A DNA stretch of 38,046 nt from Alectoria sarmentosa (GCA_009733775.1 WOGZ01000318.1:1-38046); one strand, 5' to 3'. Shown: positions 10,088-22,090, numbered from the stretch's first letter. Made by a program: numbers and translations. The notes: generated from the letters alone by a model not told the origin.

Positions 10088-10852
10088 ATGTCGGTTCAAC
10101 GCACCCTATTGAATCTATCATTCAAGTCACTTATACGTTAATTGAATGAACACAATTACGCCGAATAACTTGTCGATATACGTGCTTTATTACGTAAACA
10201 AAAGTTGTGAAAGTATATTCAAAAGGAATCTCTTGAGTTATTAATCTCAACAACCTTGATTAAATGAAACGAAGTCTCTACAAATACGATCGACGTTATA
10301 ACATTCATTATTAATGATCTTATCAAATAAAAGCTTACGTCTGACGAGTTTAATTGTGTCTTCAAGATAATGTCTTATTTTAAAATCATTTTTCGATTTG
10401 TTGGTGACGGCGAGTTTATGCGTCTTATAAAAGAACTTTACATTCTTAAATACACGAATTTCGAAATCATGTTCGATTATCTTACGCACATTAAGATATT
10501 TGAAGAACGCATTATCGCGACGAACGTTGTTTTTACGCCTGACAAATAAATAATTCTCAATCTATTTATGACCCTCTCCGAACATTTTCAATTTCTGATC
10601 AAGATTTGAATTGTCATATCTGATATGATGATTGCAAAAGCGATAAATATGTTTCTGAAAAAGAAGAGAAAGGGAGAAAAACTCAAAGATTTCGAGGAGA
10701 AAAGAAGCGCAGTTATTAATATTGCATTGAATAGAAATAAAAATGAAAATGAAAATGAAAATGAGGCGATTAAAAGGTTTATTTGTAAAACATATGATCG
10801 ATTATATAATGATGTGTGTTACACCGAGCGTCCGAATTTGACTTCGAATTAA
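10088..10852 (+). pseudogene. gag: Copia-type Gag (UBN2-like), broken by seven stop codons
   Basis: One frame runs without indel from ATG 10088 to TAA 10850-10852 (254 codons). Seven in-frame stops (TAA or TGA) fall at family Gln or Trp positions. The N-terminal part has N-Y-A-E-stop-L then LRKQKL-stop-KYIQKE, the copia Gag pattern N-Y-x-x-W...L-x-x-x-x-L-W-x-x-I. Next come IINDLIK and LTSDEFN, then a long helical stretch with ELYILKYTNFEIMFDYLTHI. The C-terminus has an N-E repeat (NENENENE, 10738-10763) and CKTYDRLYNDVCYT, a zinc-knuckle remnant with Cys and His changed to Tyr. Gag forms the particle that packages the RNA. Length and domain order fit an intact Gag of a copia element with nothing behind it. 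Homology is at motif level but consistent over the whole frame. Confidence 0.82.
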
Positions 10853-10933
10853 TATCATAAAATGAAGGATACGAAGCGAAAGCGCGATCAAGATGATCAA
10901 TCGAAGACAATAATATCGATTGCACGATGTTTT

Positions 10934-11145
10934 TAAGTCAGAAGATTTGTGACTGAAACATCAAACGATGTGAAGCCAAACGGTTTGTGAACGAACATCA
11001 AACGGTGTGAGACCAGACGATCTATAAACGAACACCAGACGATATGAGACTAAACGGTTTATGAACGAAACACCAGACGATGTGAGATCAGACGATCTAT
11101 AAACGAAACATCAAACGATGTGAAATCAGAAGGCCTATGTATAAT
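10934..11145. repeat. Tandem repeat, ~37-bp unit, in the 3' region of the TR-GAG element
   Basis: About five imperfect copies of a 37-38-bp unit containing ATCAAACGATGTGA, then CAGACGATCTATAAACGAA or its variant AAACGGTTTGTGAACGAA. The two variants alternate, which suggests a two-unit higher-order repeat. It replaces pol in this element. The period is not a multiple of three, so it is probably non-coding. Confidence 0.8.
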
Positions 11146-11188
11146 TACATGTTTTCTTGATAGATTGATATGCTTGGCTGCAGAGGCG

Positions 11189-11317
11189 TGTCAAAATTTG
11201 ACCCTTAAGACATCCCAATCATTTCGTATTTCGAAACACTTAATTTCGTTACTATATATATTATTAATTTCAGAGACATTCTGAACAATTAATCCATTCA
11301 TTCTGAATATTTCAACA
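11189..11317 (+). repeat. 3' LTR of TR-GAG element
   Basis: 129 bp, same ends as the 5' LTR, followed by the target duplication aatgt (11318-11322). The purine-rich GCAGAGGCG at 11180-11188 directly before it is the likely polypurine tract. Confidence 0.9.
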
Positions 11318-11322
11318 AATGT

Positions 11323-12049
11323 TATCGTTATAAAATATAAAAATTCGTTAATATAAGTATATATATAAACAAATCGATAAGCTTTTTTATTAATTTCGAA
11401 TTTTTATTTATATGTATACTAATAACGTAATTATTTATTTTAAGACATTTAAATAATATACTTAATATCTTCGAAAGATATTTACTTGATTTATCGATTT
11501 TGAAATCTGTGTTAATTTTAATAAAATATTTTCTAAGTATTTTTTCGTATAACCTTTTAATTAAAAGATTAATTTCTTAAATTTATAAATTGCGAGAAAT
11601 AAATCATAAATGATTTTTAAATTTTCATTTTCAACGACATTGTCAAAATTGAAAATTTATTTAAATATAGTTAATTAATTACGAGATTACGTGAGATATT
11701 ATATTATTATAATTTAATTTTTATTAAATCGAAAAATTACTTTGCTCGTTTTCTCGTCAAAAATTAAAAATAAATATAAAACATTTGTTTCACGCATTTA
11801 TTTACGAGAATCAACGAACGTCGAAATTGTTTTTTTTAAACATTACAAAAAACGTTTTTCAAATCGTCGTTTTTAATATATTTCAACGAGAAATTAACGC
11901 TTTATATCGATTTCGATATAAATAAAACTTTCGAATTTAAAATAATGATTTATTATATTCTCGAAAATGTTTTCAAAAACGCTTATTCGTTACGTTTTAA
12001 TATACGATTGATTTTTTTCCTTCATCATTTATTAAAAGATATCAAAATT
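11323..12049. other. Unassigned AT-rich DNA, left of copia element C2
   Basis: RIP-like AT-rich sequence that continues on the other side of C2 at 19622-19922, so it is the target into which C2 inserted. On the minus strand some Trp-rich stretches reappear if stops are read as Trp or Gln, loosely like a retroelement Gag, but not enough to assign a family. No LTR, promoter or intact gene is visible. Confidence 0.5.
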
Positions 12050-12184
12050 TGTTAAAATATAAAGTAAAACACTTAATTGTATTGCTTTAAGAATATTGCG
12101 AAAGAAGGAGCGATCTATATACGAGCGCATTAATGTGCGCACGTGACCGTCAAAATTTAACGTTACGTAATTCGAATTTCAATA
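12050..12184 (-). repeat. 3' LTR of C2
   Basis: Pairs with 19487-19621 and with the LTR of C4 at 36068-36201. Read on the plus strand it begins TGTTAAAATATAAAG and ends TTTCAATA. The terminal dinucleotides were probably TG and CA before mutation. Confidence 0.88.
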
Positions 12185-12199
12185 TTCTTCTTCGCTCGC
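12185..12199 (-). promoter_or_regulatory. Polypurine tract of C2
   Basis: On the minus strand GCGAGCGAAGAAGAA directly precedes the 3' LTR. The same purine run sits at this place in C1, C3 and C4 and would prime plus-strand DNA synthesis. Confidence 0.7.
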
Positions 12200-13279
12200 A
12201 TCTTTCTAAATCAAAATTTCAAATTATAAAAATGAAAATCAATATCGAATAACAAAAATGAATCGTAACATCGAATTATAAACGTGAAAATCAACGTCGA
12301 GTAATAAAAGTGAACCGTAACGCCGAATTATAAACGTGAAAATTAACGTCGAATAACAAAAGTGAACCATAACGTCGAATTATAAGTGTTAAATTATTTC
12401 ATATTTCTTTATCACCCCCTATATCCTCTAAAACACTCAAATTTCAAAACACGAAATTCGAAACTCGCGATGTTCAAAACCGAATAAAAACAATGAAAAA
12501 TCGAAAAAAAATCGAATTTTAAAAACGATTATATCTTTTTAAACATATTCGTCACGATATCACATAAAAAAAATCCACTTTTTGACGAAAAATCGTTTTC
12601 TAACAAATTAATTTTCAATTCATTTGATGCACATCAAAAATCGATCGACACATAATCGAAGAATATATGTGAGAATAATGTTTCGATTAAAAGAAATATT
12701 TCGAATTATATATGTATGCATGCGATCAATCGTAAAACTTATAAAAGTCGTTTCAAGATATTGATGTTTGATAATAATGATTAATAAGATATATATAAAT
12801 TACGATCGATATATTATGATAATGATAATGATAATGATGATAATAATAATATTCAAAAGCATAAAATTTAAAAACATAAATATGATAATTATAATAACGC
12901 TTAAAAGCATTTAAAAGCATCTGAAAATTATGTTATTGAAGAATTCTCGTGAATAATTAAACAAATTTAACGATAACCACCTTTTTAATAACGATATAAT
13001 TCTCAAATTTGAATCGCATATAAATATAAAGTCTTCGGAAAAAAGTTCGCAAAGTTTATAATCATAAACGTAATAACGACAAATTAATTTTAAATTGAAT
13101 TTTGATAAATCGAAATTTGTTGGCATTGAACGTCAAGATTAATATTTGAAATTTTATAAATAAATTTGATCGATTATTCGAAATGTGAGAATTAATGAAA
13201 TCGCTTCTTTAAAATTATTAAATAATAACATTAAATTAACTTCACGAATAATAATTATGTTTTTAAAATTATAATAATA

Positions 13280-16200
13280 ATTTCCTTAAAATTATAATAA
13301 CGATTTTCCTAAAATTAACGCGAAAGATCATTTATGAACGATATTTTAATTCGATTAATTAACGAAATTTTTCGAACTTATTTTTTAAAAGGACTTTAAT
13401 AAGATCGTCGATTATTTATTAATCAATAAAAACATACTTTAAAATGATATTCTCGATGATAATTTATTTTCGTATATAATGATATTAAATATCAATATAT
13501 TTAATATAAATATAAAATTAAAGGTTTTTGATTAACGTTATAACGTCTTAATTATTATAATAAATCATCATTATTTAAAAACACTTAACGCTTAAATTGA
13601 ATTAATTAAGAAATTCGCGCAATTAAATCGTTTTTTTAATAATCTAAATTTAATCAATATATTCGATTTCATAAATTGAAAACGTTATTATAAATTATCG
13701 TTTAAAAAACCAATTAATTGTTACATTATTTATATTAAAAACGTATTCAAAAATAAAACGTCGAATATCTTAATCGTTTATTCAATTAACGTCGATATAA
13801 TTTATAAAAGATTTAAAATCGTCTCGAAACATAAATTATTAATTCTTTATGTGATTAAAATATCGAAAAATGCGTTTGATTGCGTTTCAATAAAAAATAT
13901 CAAAATTTAAATCATATCGAAAAATCATAAAAATTGCGGAAACGATATTTGAACGCGTATTCAACATCGTATATATAAAAAAATCGATAACAAATTGATA
14001 GACGAGACGAAATTTTTCAATAATCACGAAATCATTTTCGACGACATAAAATTTATCGTTAATAATGAAAATTAAAATAACGATTAATTCAATCATATCA
14101 TGATCAACAAAAAACTTTTCGATATAAATTATTTATCTAAAACGCAAAATGCGATTAACACGATTTTTTATAATTATCATATTAAAATAATAAATACATA
14201 AACCCAAATTAATCATCTTAAACTTTTTATAAAGTTTATTCTAAATCGTTTAAATGTCGATTTTATCAAAATTCATAAACAAAATGTCATTTACATAAAT
14301 AATAATGATAATAATGTTATTAATAAACACCGAAAAATCAATAACGATAAATTCGAAACTTAACTTTTTAAGATATATAACGAAAATATTATATTAAATT
14401 TTGAAAAATTGTTTTAAATCGTATAACGTTTTTATAAACCTATAAATTTTATTCTCTTTATTTTTAATTTCAAATTTCATAAATTATATCATATAAATTA
14501 TTTTCTCGACATCGTTATATAAAAAACGATTTTAACGTTTATTTATTCAAATTTTCAATTCAAAATTATTATAAAAACGAAAATAATTTTATAATTTATA
14601 AATTGATTATCGAAACGAAAATTTCATTAAAATCGATTTTTTTTCATTATTCGAAATCACGAATTATTCAACGAGTTTTATATCGAATAATCTCATTAAT
14701 AAAGTTTTTTTTGATCTTATAAATTCATCTGCCTTTTAAAACACGCGCATTCAAAAATAAATTCATTAAAATTCAAATATCATTAATGATAAGAAAATTG
14801 ATTTCGTTTTATATAATCATTTATCAATGCATTTTACAATAAAAATTCGTTATAACTTTTTTAAAATTTCGAAACTTATAAGATTTAATAAGAGCGACTT
14901 TTATTAACAAAACGAAAAAATCCGAAATGAGATTTCGATATAATTTCATAATTTCGAACGACTTTATAATGAAAACAAATTCGAAAATTTTATTAATTAT
15001 AAAACGAATAATAAACTTAAGCGTCGATATAAATAGAGAAATTACAATATCGTCATTGAGCGTGTTTGAGCGTGTTAAACGATTGTTCAATTATAAATTT
15101 TAAATCAAATATGTTTAAAACGACGACTTTTAACGAAATCCTTTTTAAAATTAAAATAAAATTAAATAAATCATTAACCTTCTTTTCGATAATTACATAC
15201 CTTTTTTAACGCTTTTCCCCTAAAATTATAAATGAAAAAAAAATCAAAAAATCTTAATATTCAATGTTTTCAACGAATTTACGTTTATTATAATAAATGT
15301 TAATTTGTTTCTTAACGATAACGATATTCAATTCGAAAAGAATAAATTTAAAAAAAACGTTATCGATTTAATTAATATTAAAAATAACAATTATTTCACC
15401 GTTATTTAAAAGCATACGATAATTCTTATTTTAATATTTTAAAAAACGCTCTTTAACGACGCGATCTTAATATTTCTTTTAATCAATATTGCGAAAAACA
15501 ATTTAATAATAATCAATCTGATCGATGATGCGCAAATGAAATATATTAAAAAAAAGTCCGATATTAATTTCGAATAGAATAACGTTATAATTAATAATAA
15601 ATTGAATATTACGAAGAATATTAATCGTTCAAACGAATTTTATTTAATATTTTTAAAACAATTTTTTTTAAAATATAACGCTTGCTTTATATTAAATAAT
15701 AATATTTAAACGTTTAAATTTATTATTCATTTAAAAATTATCAAATATAATATTTTTTTAAATGATATTCTTAAACAATCGAAAAGTTTTTATTTAATAA
15801 TTATCAAATTCAATATCGCAAACAATGCGAAAACGAATACATCAATTATCATCATATTTCGAATTATTAAAAAACATCTTAAATGCGATAAAAATTATTA
15901 AATCAAATTTATTAAATAACAAATAAACGTTAAACCGAAAGATTTTATCGGTAAAAAATGATTATTCACTCAAAATTATTTTAAAAGATATCGAATAAAT
16001 TTTAAAAATCGTTATAAATTAAATCGTTTTATCATTTTTCAAAAACAATGTGCCGTTTATATAATTTCATTTTTATATTAATCATAAAACATGATTCGCA
16101 AACATTGTCGAAAAATAAAATGAAAAAATTCATTTCAACGCACATTTTGATCAACTTTTTGAGATTTTAAACGCTCAAATGATCGTAATATGCGTGTCAT

Positions 16201-16880
16201 ATACGAAAAATTATTTCGTTAATTTAAGATTTCGATAAAAATTAAAATTTTTGATCGTCAAAAATAAATTCAATTAAGAATTCATCATAAATGAGAATCT
16301 CTTTATTAACGATTATTAAAATTAAAAGAATTTTTCTGTAAATATCGAATGTATATAAACGATTTTAAATACGCTTAAAAAAGAAACGTTACTTCTTTAT
16401 TTTTTCAATTGCTCTTTAAAAATGAAATTAAAATCATAATTAAATATAAATTAAACGTTTCGAAGAGTTAAAATGCGCTTAACATTATTCGTTTTGTATT
16501 CAATCTCGATATTTTCGAAATCGATAATTATACGATTGTTAATAAAATTATTCATAAAACGTGAAAATTAAAAAGATTTAAAGATTTTAAAGATCGAAAA
16601 GATGTAAATTATATGTTAAATATAAACACAATTTCGAAATCAAAAAGAAAACATTGCGATTATAATGAATAAAACAATAACTTACATTCTATCGACAATT
16701 TTAAATTTAATAACTTCATAAACCTTTTTATTTAAAACGTTAAAATTTACGATAAGTTCGAAAATCGATTTAAAAGCGATAAAAATAATAAAAACAATAT
16801 AAGCGATAAAATAATGAGCGATTTTGAATTAAATAATCGTTATAATTACGTCAACATTATCAAATTATTTTTTTAACTTT
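13280..16880 (-). pseudogene. pol: Copia pol remnant of C2 (integrase-RT-RNase H)
   Basis: On the minus strand the translation at 14297-14286 reads YVND followed by ILF. This is the copia RT box Y-V-D-D-I-L with the first catalytic Asp changed to Asn by a G-to-A change. At about 13990-13930 (frame 14096-13887) it reads FIYTMLNTRSNIVSAIFMIFRY, the decayed form of the conserved L-x-Y-A-M-L-G-T-R-P-D-I-A-x-A-V stretch between RT and RNase H. The frame 15090-14824 has V-A-L-I-K-S-Y-K-F-R-N-F-K-K-V-I, like the linker before RT (x-x-P-x-x-Y-x-E-A). The gene order and spacing match C1. Upstream limits (protease, integrase, 15100-16880) are inferred by alignment with C1, not read directly. The element needed these enzymes for cDNA synthesis and integration; all are dead. 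Confidence 0.72.
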
Positions 16881-18830
16881 TTAATTAATTTAAATTCAAA
16901 ATTTTTTTCTTTTCGATCACGTTTTTCACGATTATCATAATCATAATTATCATAATTATTACGATCATCGCGATCTTCGCGATTTTATTTATTTATATCA
17001 TTTTTATTTAAACGTTTATTGCATTAATCGCATTCGTTAATGTTATATTTTTTTTTTATAATAAATATAATATTTGCAAATTTAAATATAAATGCGAAAA
17101 TTATTAAAATTTACGTTTATTTAAATGCGATATTTAATAATATTTTTAACGATAATAAAAGCAAACACGAATTATTAAATATATTTAAAAAAATCGTCAA
17201 TAATAACGACGAGCGCATAAATTTCGAAATGCGTGAAATCGAATAAATTAATAACGATATTGAAAAATCGAATTATCGCATAATTCAACGTTTATTTAAT
17301 CTTACGATTTTCATTATAAACGTTATAAATTTAATTATAATTCTCGCGATACGCATTATATTAAAAATTCAAATCCTTATAAAAATAATAAATTTTTCAA
17401 TTCTCATCGAAAAAAAAAATCGCTCGATCGAATTAATTTTCGAATTTTCGAATAAGGTTTATAAAGATATTAATACATTTTTATAATTTGTTTTCGCAAA
17501 CGATCAAAATGAGAGATTTTAATTTAAAAATAATAAAATTAAAAATATCAAAATCTCGAAATTTATATTCTTCGAACTTTTTTTAAACATTAAAAACATT
17601 AATATAATATTCGATTTTATTTCGAAAATTGTTTTCGTAACGAATTTTCATTATTATATAAATTTTATTATACAATTCAATTCAAATTAAGATGTTTATT
17701 TTAATGATAATAAATTTTATTTCGACGATTGAACGATTATTCGAAACGTCTCTTATTTTAATAATAAAACTTTCGATAAACATAATCATATCGATTTCGA
17801 TTTAATATCATAATTCAATTAAATTTAAAAAGTCTTACATTTAACGTTTTCATTTAATATAATTAATAATTTTCATAAACATTTCAATCTTTTCAAATTA
17901 ATTCAAAAAAATCGAAAATTTAATTTCAAAATGTTTAAACATAATATCAAAAAGAATTAATTTGAATTTCAAAATTTAAGAATTTTTAAAATTTGAATTT
18001 AAGTTTTCGTTGAAATTTATGCTCAAAAAAATAATTTACAATAAAATAAAATTTGAAAATAATGAAATTTATATAATAAGACTTTTAAAAATAATTAAAA
18101 TAAACGACGTCGAAAAAATAAAACGCGTTTTGAAATCGAAAAGCTTTTCATTAATAATAAACTTTAATAATAATTCGAAAATTGATTATTTCGAAATAAG
18201 AATGAAATTAACGTAAAAACTTAAAACAAAATCGTTATCGTTATCGTTATCGTTATCGTTATCGTTATCGTTATCATTATCGTTATTTAAAAAATATTCA
18301 AAAATTTATAAAATCTCGAAAATATGAAAAAAATCTCATTAAATTTTGAAATTGATTTAATATAATTTAAATTTTCGCTTGCGAAAAGTTTCTGCGTTAT
18401 AATCGAAAAGTTATTCGATAATATTTGAAAAAATGATAAATTTAATAAATCTTAAAAAAAATATAAAAATATAAAAATGTTATTTTAAAAAAAACCCATT
18501 TAATTTTATAAATCGTAACGAATTCAAAAAAAATACGTTATTCGAATTATATTAATCGTTTTAATAATCAAAAGATTTTGAAAAAAAAATAACAAAGTTT
18601 CGAAATCGAGAATAAAATTAATAATCTCGTTTCGCTCGTTTAAAGCGTTCGAATATAATATTATTATCATTAAATCGCTTTATAACAAAAGCTTCTTTTT
18701 CTTTAATTTTCAAAATAAAAGGTTTTTTTTCTTTACGCTTTAATTTTGATATGTTAAACATACGAAACAAAAAATGATTTTCCTTTAATTGACTTTTAAT
18801 CTTATTTATCTTTGATTCTTTAACCTTCAT
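16880..18830 (-). pseudogene. gag: Gag region of C2, with charged Asn/Asp-rich tracts
   Basis: Placed by position between leader and pol. On the minus strand at about 17036-16900 the translation contains ECD-stop-CNK followed by a very charged tail (NREDRDDRNNYDNYDYDN). It looks like a C-x-x-C remnant plus a disordered RNA-binding tail. A GATAAC hexamer array (18231-18287) would encode Asn-Asp repeats in one minus-strand frame. The frame 18830-18618 is Lys-rich without recognised domain. The Gag core visible in C1 (28690-29103) was not clearly read here. The plus-strand frames at 17040-17246 and 18010-18216 are shadows. Confidence 0.45.
18231..18287. repeat. (ATCGTT)n hexanucleotide microsatellite
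   Basis: About nine tandem copies of ATCGTT, one of them ATCATT. It lies in the gag region of C2. Confidence 0.95.
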
Positions 18831-19470
18831 TATGAATATTTCGCATTTGAATTATCAAATATGATTATCATCATTCATTTCTTTAATAAAGCGATATATA
18901 AACGATAATTTATCATTTTTCATTTTTAACGTGTTTCACGCAAAAAAATTAACATATTTTAAAAACCTAATAATCACGTGATCACGATCACATAACAATT
19001 TTTAACAATTTCGATATATCACGATTATTTGCGATATATCTCGAATCATTTTATTTTGTTTCGAACGAGAGCGAAAACGATGCGAATATTAATGAAAACG
19101 ATTAAATATTAATAACGTTTCAACACTCAAAAAAGCGATATTGACTTTCAAAAACGCTTATAATTTTCAAAAAAACGTTATTTATTATCAAAAGAAGCGT
19201 TTTAAATATTATTAATTTTTAATATTATTTTCTTTGCGCTCTTTTCTTTATAAACTTTACGCATTTTCATTATAAACGAATCGTAATCATTTCGATTTAA
19301 ATAATCATTTTATCACGAACATTGTTTATATCAAAAAAGTTACGTTTAGATACATAAATGTAACGACTTTTATAATTAATGCTTTCATTATGATAAATAT
19401 AAAAATGTTTAAAAATAATCTCAATCATAATGAGTAATAAATAAATCATATTATAACAATATCGATACAA

Positions 19471-19485
19471 GCCCGAGCTCATAAC
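19471..19485 (-). promoter_or_regulatory. Primer binding site of C2
   Basis: On the minus strand GTTATGAGCTCGGGC directly follows the 5' LTR. The first 8-10 bases are complementary to the initiator tRNA-Met anticodon arm (GAGCUCAUAA type). Ty1/copia elements commonly prime from that half-tRNA. Confidence 0.65.
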
Positions 19486-19486
19486 T

Positions 19487-19621
19487 TATCAAAATATGAA
19501 ATAAGATATTTAATTATATTGCTCTAAGAGTACTGCGAAAGAAAAAACGATTTATATACGGACGCATTAATGTGCGCGCATGACCGCCAAGGCTTGGCGT
19601 CACGTGACCCGAATTTCAATA
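19487..19621 (-). repeat. 5' LTR of C2
   Basis: 135 bp, same length as 12050-12184. It keeps CACGTGAC and the palindromic GTGCGCGCATG core better than the other copy. Would contain the promoter of the element. Followed on the plus strand by the duplication aaatt. Confidence 0.88.
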
Positions 19622-19922
19622 AAATTTATTATTAACTTATAAAGTTGAAACTTGTCGACATCGTTTAAATTCTCGATAAGATACGATATATAATAAAATT
19701 CATTTTTTATATCGTTATTTACATTAATTATAACGTTATTTTAAAAATCGTTAAGTAAATTATTATAATTATTTCATCGATCGTAAAATTAAATCTTCGA
19801 TTGATTCGAATTTCAAAATATATAAAAAAAAATTGAAAATTGAAATTTCGTTATAAGTCAAAAAAGTAACATATCGTTTCGAATACATTTTCACGTTTTA
19901 TTTAAATAAAAAAGTAAATATT
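19622..19922. other. Unassigned AT-rich DNA between C2 and C3
   Basis: Continuation of the C2 target. The last five bases, atatt (19918-19922), would be the left half of the C3 target duplication; the right half lies outside the window. No gene or repeat recognised. Confidence 0.5.
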
Positions 19923-20128
19923 TGTGAAAATATAATGTAGGACATTTAGTTATATAACTCTAAAAGTGCTACGAAGGAAAGTGCGATCTAAGCTACGGGC
20001 GCATGCGCCCGTCACTAATGTAGAACACTTAATTGTATAACTCTAAGAGTGTTACGAAGGAAAGTGCGACCTAAGTTATAAGCGCATGCGCCCGTCACGT
20101 GACCTATTATATAATCTAAATTTCGACA
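19923..20128 (-). repeat. 3' LTR of C3 with an internal 83-bp tandem duplication
   Basis: Starts TGTGAAAATATAATG and ends TTTCGACA on the plus strand, matching the C1 LTR in reverse. It is 206 bp instead of 124-135 bp. 19935-20017 and 20018-20100 are direct copies of 83 bp, each starting ATGTAG and ending with GCGCATGCGCCCGTCAC. The first copy contains the perfect palindrome GGGCGCATGCGCCC. Confidence 0.87.
19935..20100. repeat. 83-bp tandem duplication inside the C3 LTR
   Basis: Two adjacent 83-bp copies (period measured from ATGTAG at 19935 and 20018) that differ mostly by transitions. Repeated blocks in LTRs often carry promoter or enhancer sites; whether these do is unknown. Confidence 0.9.
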
Positions 20129-22090
20129 TTTTTCTTCGTACGCATATTCTTAAAAAAATCGAACGTCGAATAAATAAAATGAATCGAATATCGAATAATT
20201 ATAATGAGTTTAACGTCAAATAATTAATATGAAATCACCTTTATACACCTCCTTTACTTTTTATACGTTTTATAAAAATTCGAATTTTAAACACGAGATT
20301 CGAAATTCGCGATGTTCAAAATCGAATAAAAATAATAAAAATTCGAAAAAGGAAATAATCATTTCTTTTTATAAATCACTTTTATTTCATAAACTATTTT
20401 AATTCTCTATACATCATCTTTATTTTTCATAAACATTCGAATTTTAAAAAACGAGATTCGAAATTCGCGATGTTTAAAGTCGAATAAAAAGAGTGAAAAT
20501 CGAAAATTTGAAACGATTATATTCTTTTAAACATATTCGTCACGATATTTCATATAAAAAATTTCACTTTTTAACGAAAAATCGTTTTTTGATAAATTTA
20601 TTTGCAGATTATTTAATGCATATCAAAAATCGAACGATATATTATCGATAAATATATAAAAAAATGAATTTTCCGATTAAACGAAATATTTCGAATTATA
20701 TATACACATATATGCATATATGCGATCGACTATAAAACTTATAAGATCGTTTCAAAATATTAATATCTGACAATAATAATTAATAACGTATATACGAAAG
20801 ATATAAGCGATAATATATATAATGCTAATAACGATAACAACGTTTAAAAATATAAATATAATGATTTTAAGAACATAAATATAATAATTTTAAAAGACAT
20901 AAATATAATGACCTTAATGAGAATATTTAAAACGATTAATAAAAAAACGACGATAATAATCTTTTGAATAACGTCGCAAATTTCAAATTTGAATCGAATA
21001 TAAATACAAATCTTTCGAAAAGAAATTCGCAAACTTTATAAATATAATTGTAATAACGATGAATCAGCTTTTAATATAATAATAACATAACGAAGTTTTG
21101 ATATATCAAAATTAATATTGAGATTTTGCGAATAATTTCGATTTTGATCGATTATTTAATCGATTATTCGAAATATGAAAATTAATGAAATCGCTTTTTT
21201 AAAATTAAGAGCGTTAAATGATAATAATAATAAAACGATTTAAACGATTTAAACGTTTTTTTTAAAACAATAATTTAAATAATCTTAAATGAATAATGTA
21301 AAATTACTTTCATCTTAAAAGCATCGCGAAATTTTTTTTAATCGAAATATAAGATTTTAATAAAGTTATTAATCATTTATTTATTAATGAAAATATATTA
21401 ACCATTTATAATATTATTATTAATTTTTTCGCGCACAAAATGATGAGCGATGTTAATATGTTCAATATAAATATAAAATTGAACGTTCTTTGCGAAAGTG
21501 GTTACGTTTTAATTATTCTCAAAAATCACGATAATCTTAAAATTCGAATCGTTAAATTATAAGAATTAATTAAAAAGGTTTTTTAATTAAATAATTTTTT
21601 TAATAATTTGCGTTTAATCAATATATTTTATTTTATAAATAAATAATGTTATAATGATTTAACGTTTGTTTAATTGATTAATAACGTTATTATTTAAATT
21701 AAATAAATAATTAAAAATGAATCTTCGAATTAAATTTTCAATTCAATTAAAATCAATATAATCGAATGAATTCTTGAAAGAATTCTTATATACGAGTTTG
21801 TAATGCATCATATTTTTAAAATATCGAAAAATTCGAATAATCGCATTTCAATACGTTAAAATATAGTTGATTAAATATCGATTAATTAAAAAAATAACAT
21901 AAACGATATCGAAATAAACTTTTAATATAACGTATATAAAAAAAATTATAACGAATTAATACTTTTTATAAAGTTTTTTGAAAATCACATAATTCTCTTT
22001 AATGAGCGTTAATTTACGATTAATTTCGAATAATGTATTAATAAAAGTGAGATTTCAACATTTGAAATGATCAAAAAAAATATAATATAC
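20129..22090 (-). pseudogene. pol: C3 3' non-coding region and C-terminal pol remnant
   Basis: 20129-21290 aligns in reverse with the 3' non-coding part of C1 (32911-34063), starting with the purine tract CGTACGAAGAAAAA on the minus strand. It contains two tandem-like copies of an ATTCGCGATGTT block (about 20305 and 20465). 21290-22090 aligns in reverse with RNase H and the RT C-terminus of C1 (32090-32910). All frames are broken. The alignment ends at 22090, where the LINE 3' end begins. Confidence 0.72.
22073..22090. repeat. Left copy of LINE target-site duplication
   Basis: AAAAAAAATATAATATAC in C3, next to the LINE 3' end. It recurs with an expanded (AT)n core at 35712-35741 next to the LINE 5' end. 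Confidence 0.7.

Larger units (their letters stand above)
9830..11317 (+). mobile_element. Complete 1.49-kb non-autonomous LTR retrotransposon encoding only Gag (TR-GAG type)
   Basis: Two direct repeats of exactly 129 bp (9830-9958 and 11189-11317), each starting TGTCAAAATTTG and ending TTTCAACA, are flanked by the 5-bp duplication aatgt (9825-9829, 11318-11322). A primer-site-like GGTTATGCGACC follows the left LTR and a purine-rich GCAGAGGCG precedes the right one. The interior is 1230 bp and holds a copia-type gag with a zinc-knuckle remnant, then a short tandem-repeat region. There is no room for and no trace of protease, integrase, RT or RNase H. The LTRs differ at about 18 positions, all transitions, without gaps. 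The element therefore inserted cleanly and was mutated afterwards. It must have used enzymes from an autonomous relative. The LTR does not match the other copia elements here, so that relative is not in the window. Confidence 0.88.
12050..19621 (-). mobile_element. Full-length Ty1/copia element C2 (7.57 kb), decayed
   Basis: Direct repeats of 135 bp at both ends (12050-12184, 19487-19621) are flanked by aaatt (12045-12049, 19622-19626). The primer site adjoins the right LTR and the purine tract adjoins the left LTR, so the element runs on the minus strand. Inside, gag-like sequence lies at about 16880-18830 and pol at about 13280-16880, with RT motifs around 14290 and 13950. The first 1.2 kb inside the left LTR (12185-13280) is 3' non-coding. 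It is shared with C1, C3 and C4, including motifs such as ATTCGAAACTCGCGATGTTC. Every reading frame is broken. Confidence 0.87.

Noticed and set aside
11323..12049. Possible gypsy Gag on the minus strand
   Set aside because: Only a loose Trp-rich resemblance when stops are read as Trp or Gln; no zinc knuckle and no defined ends, so left unassigned.
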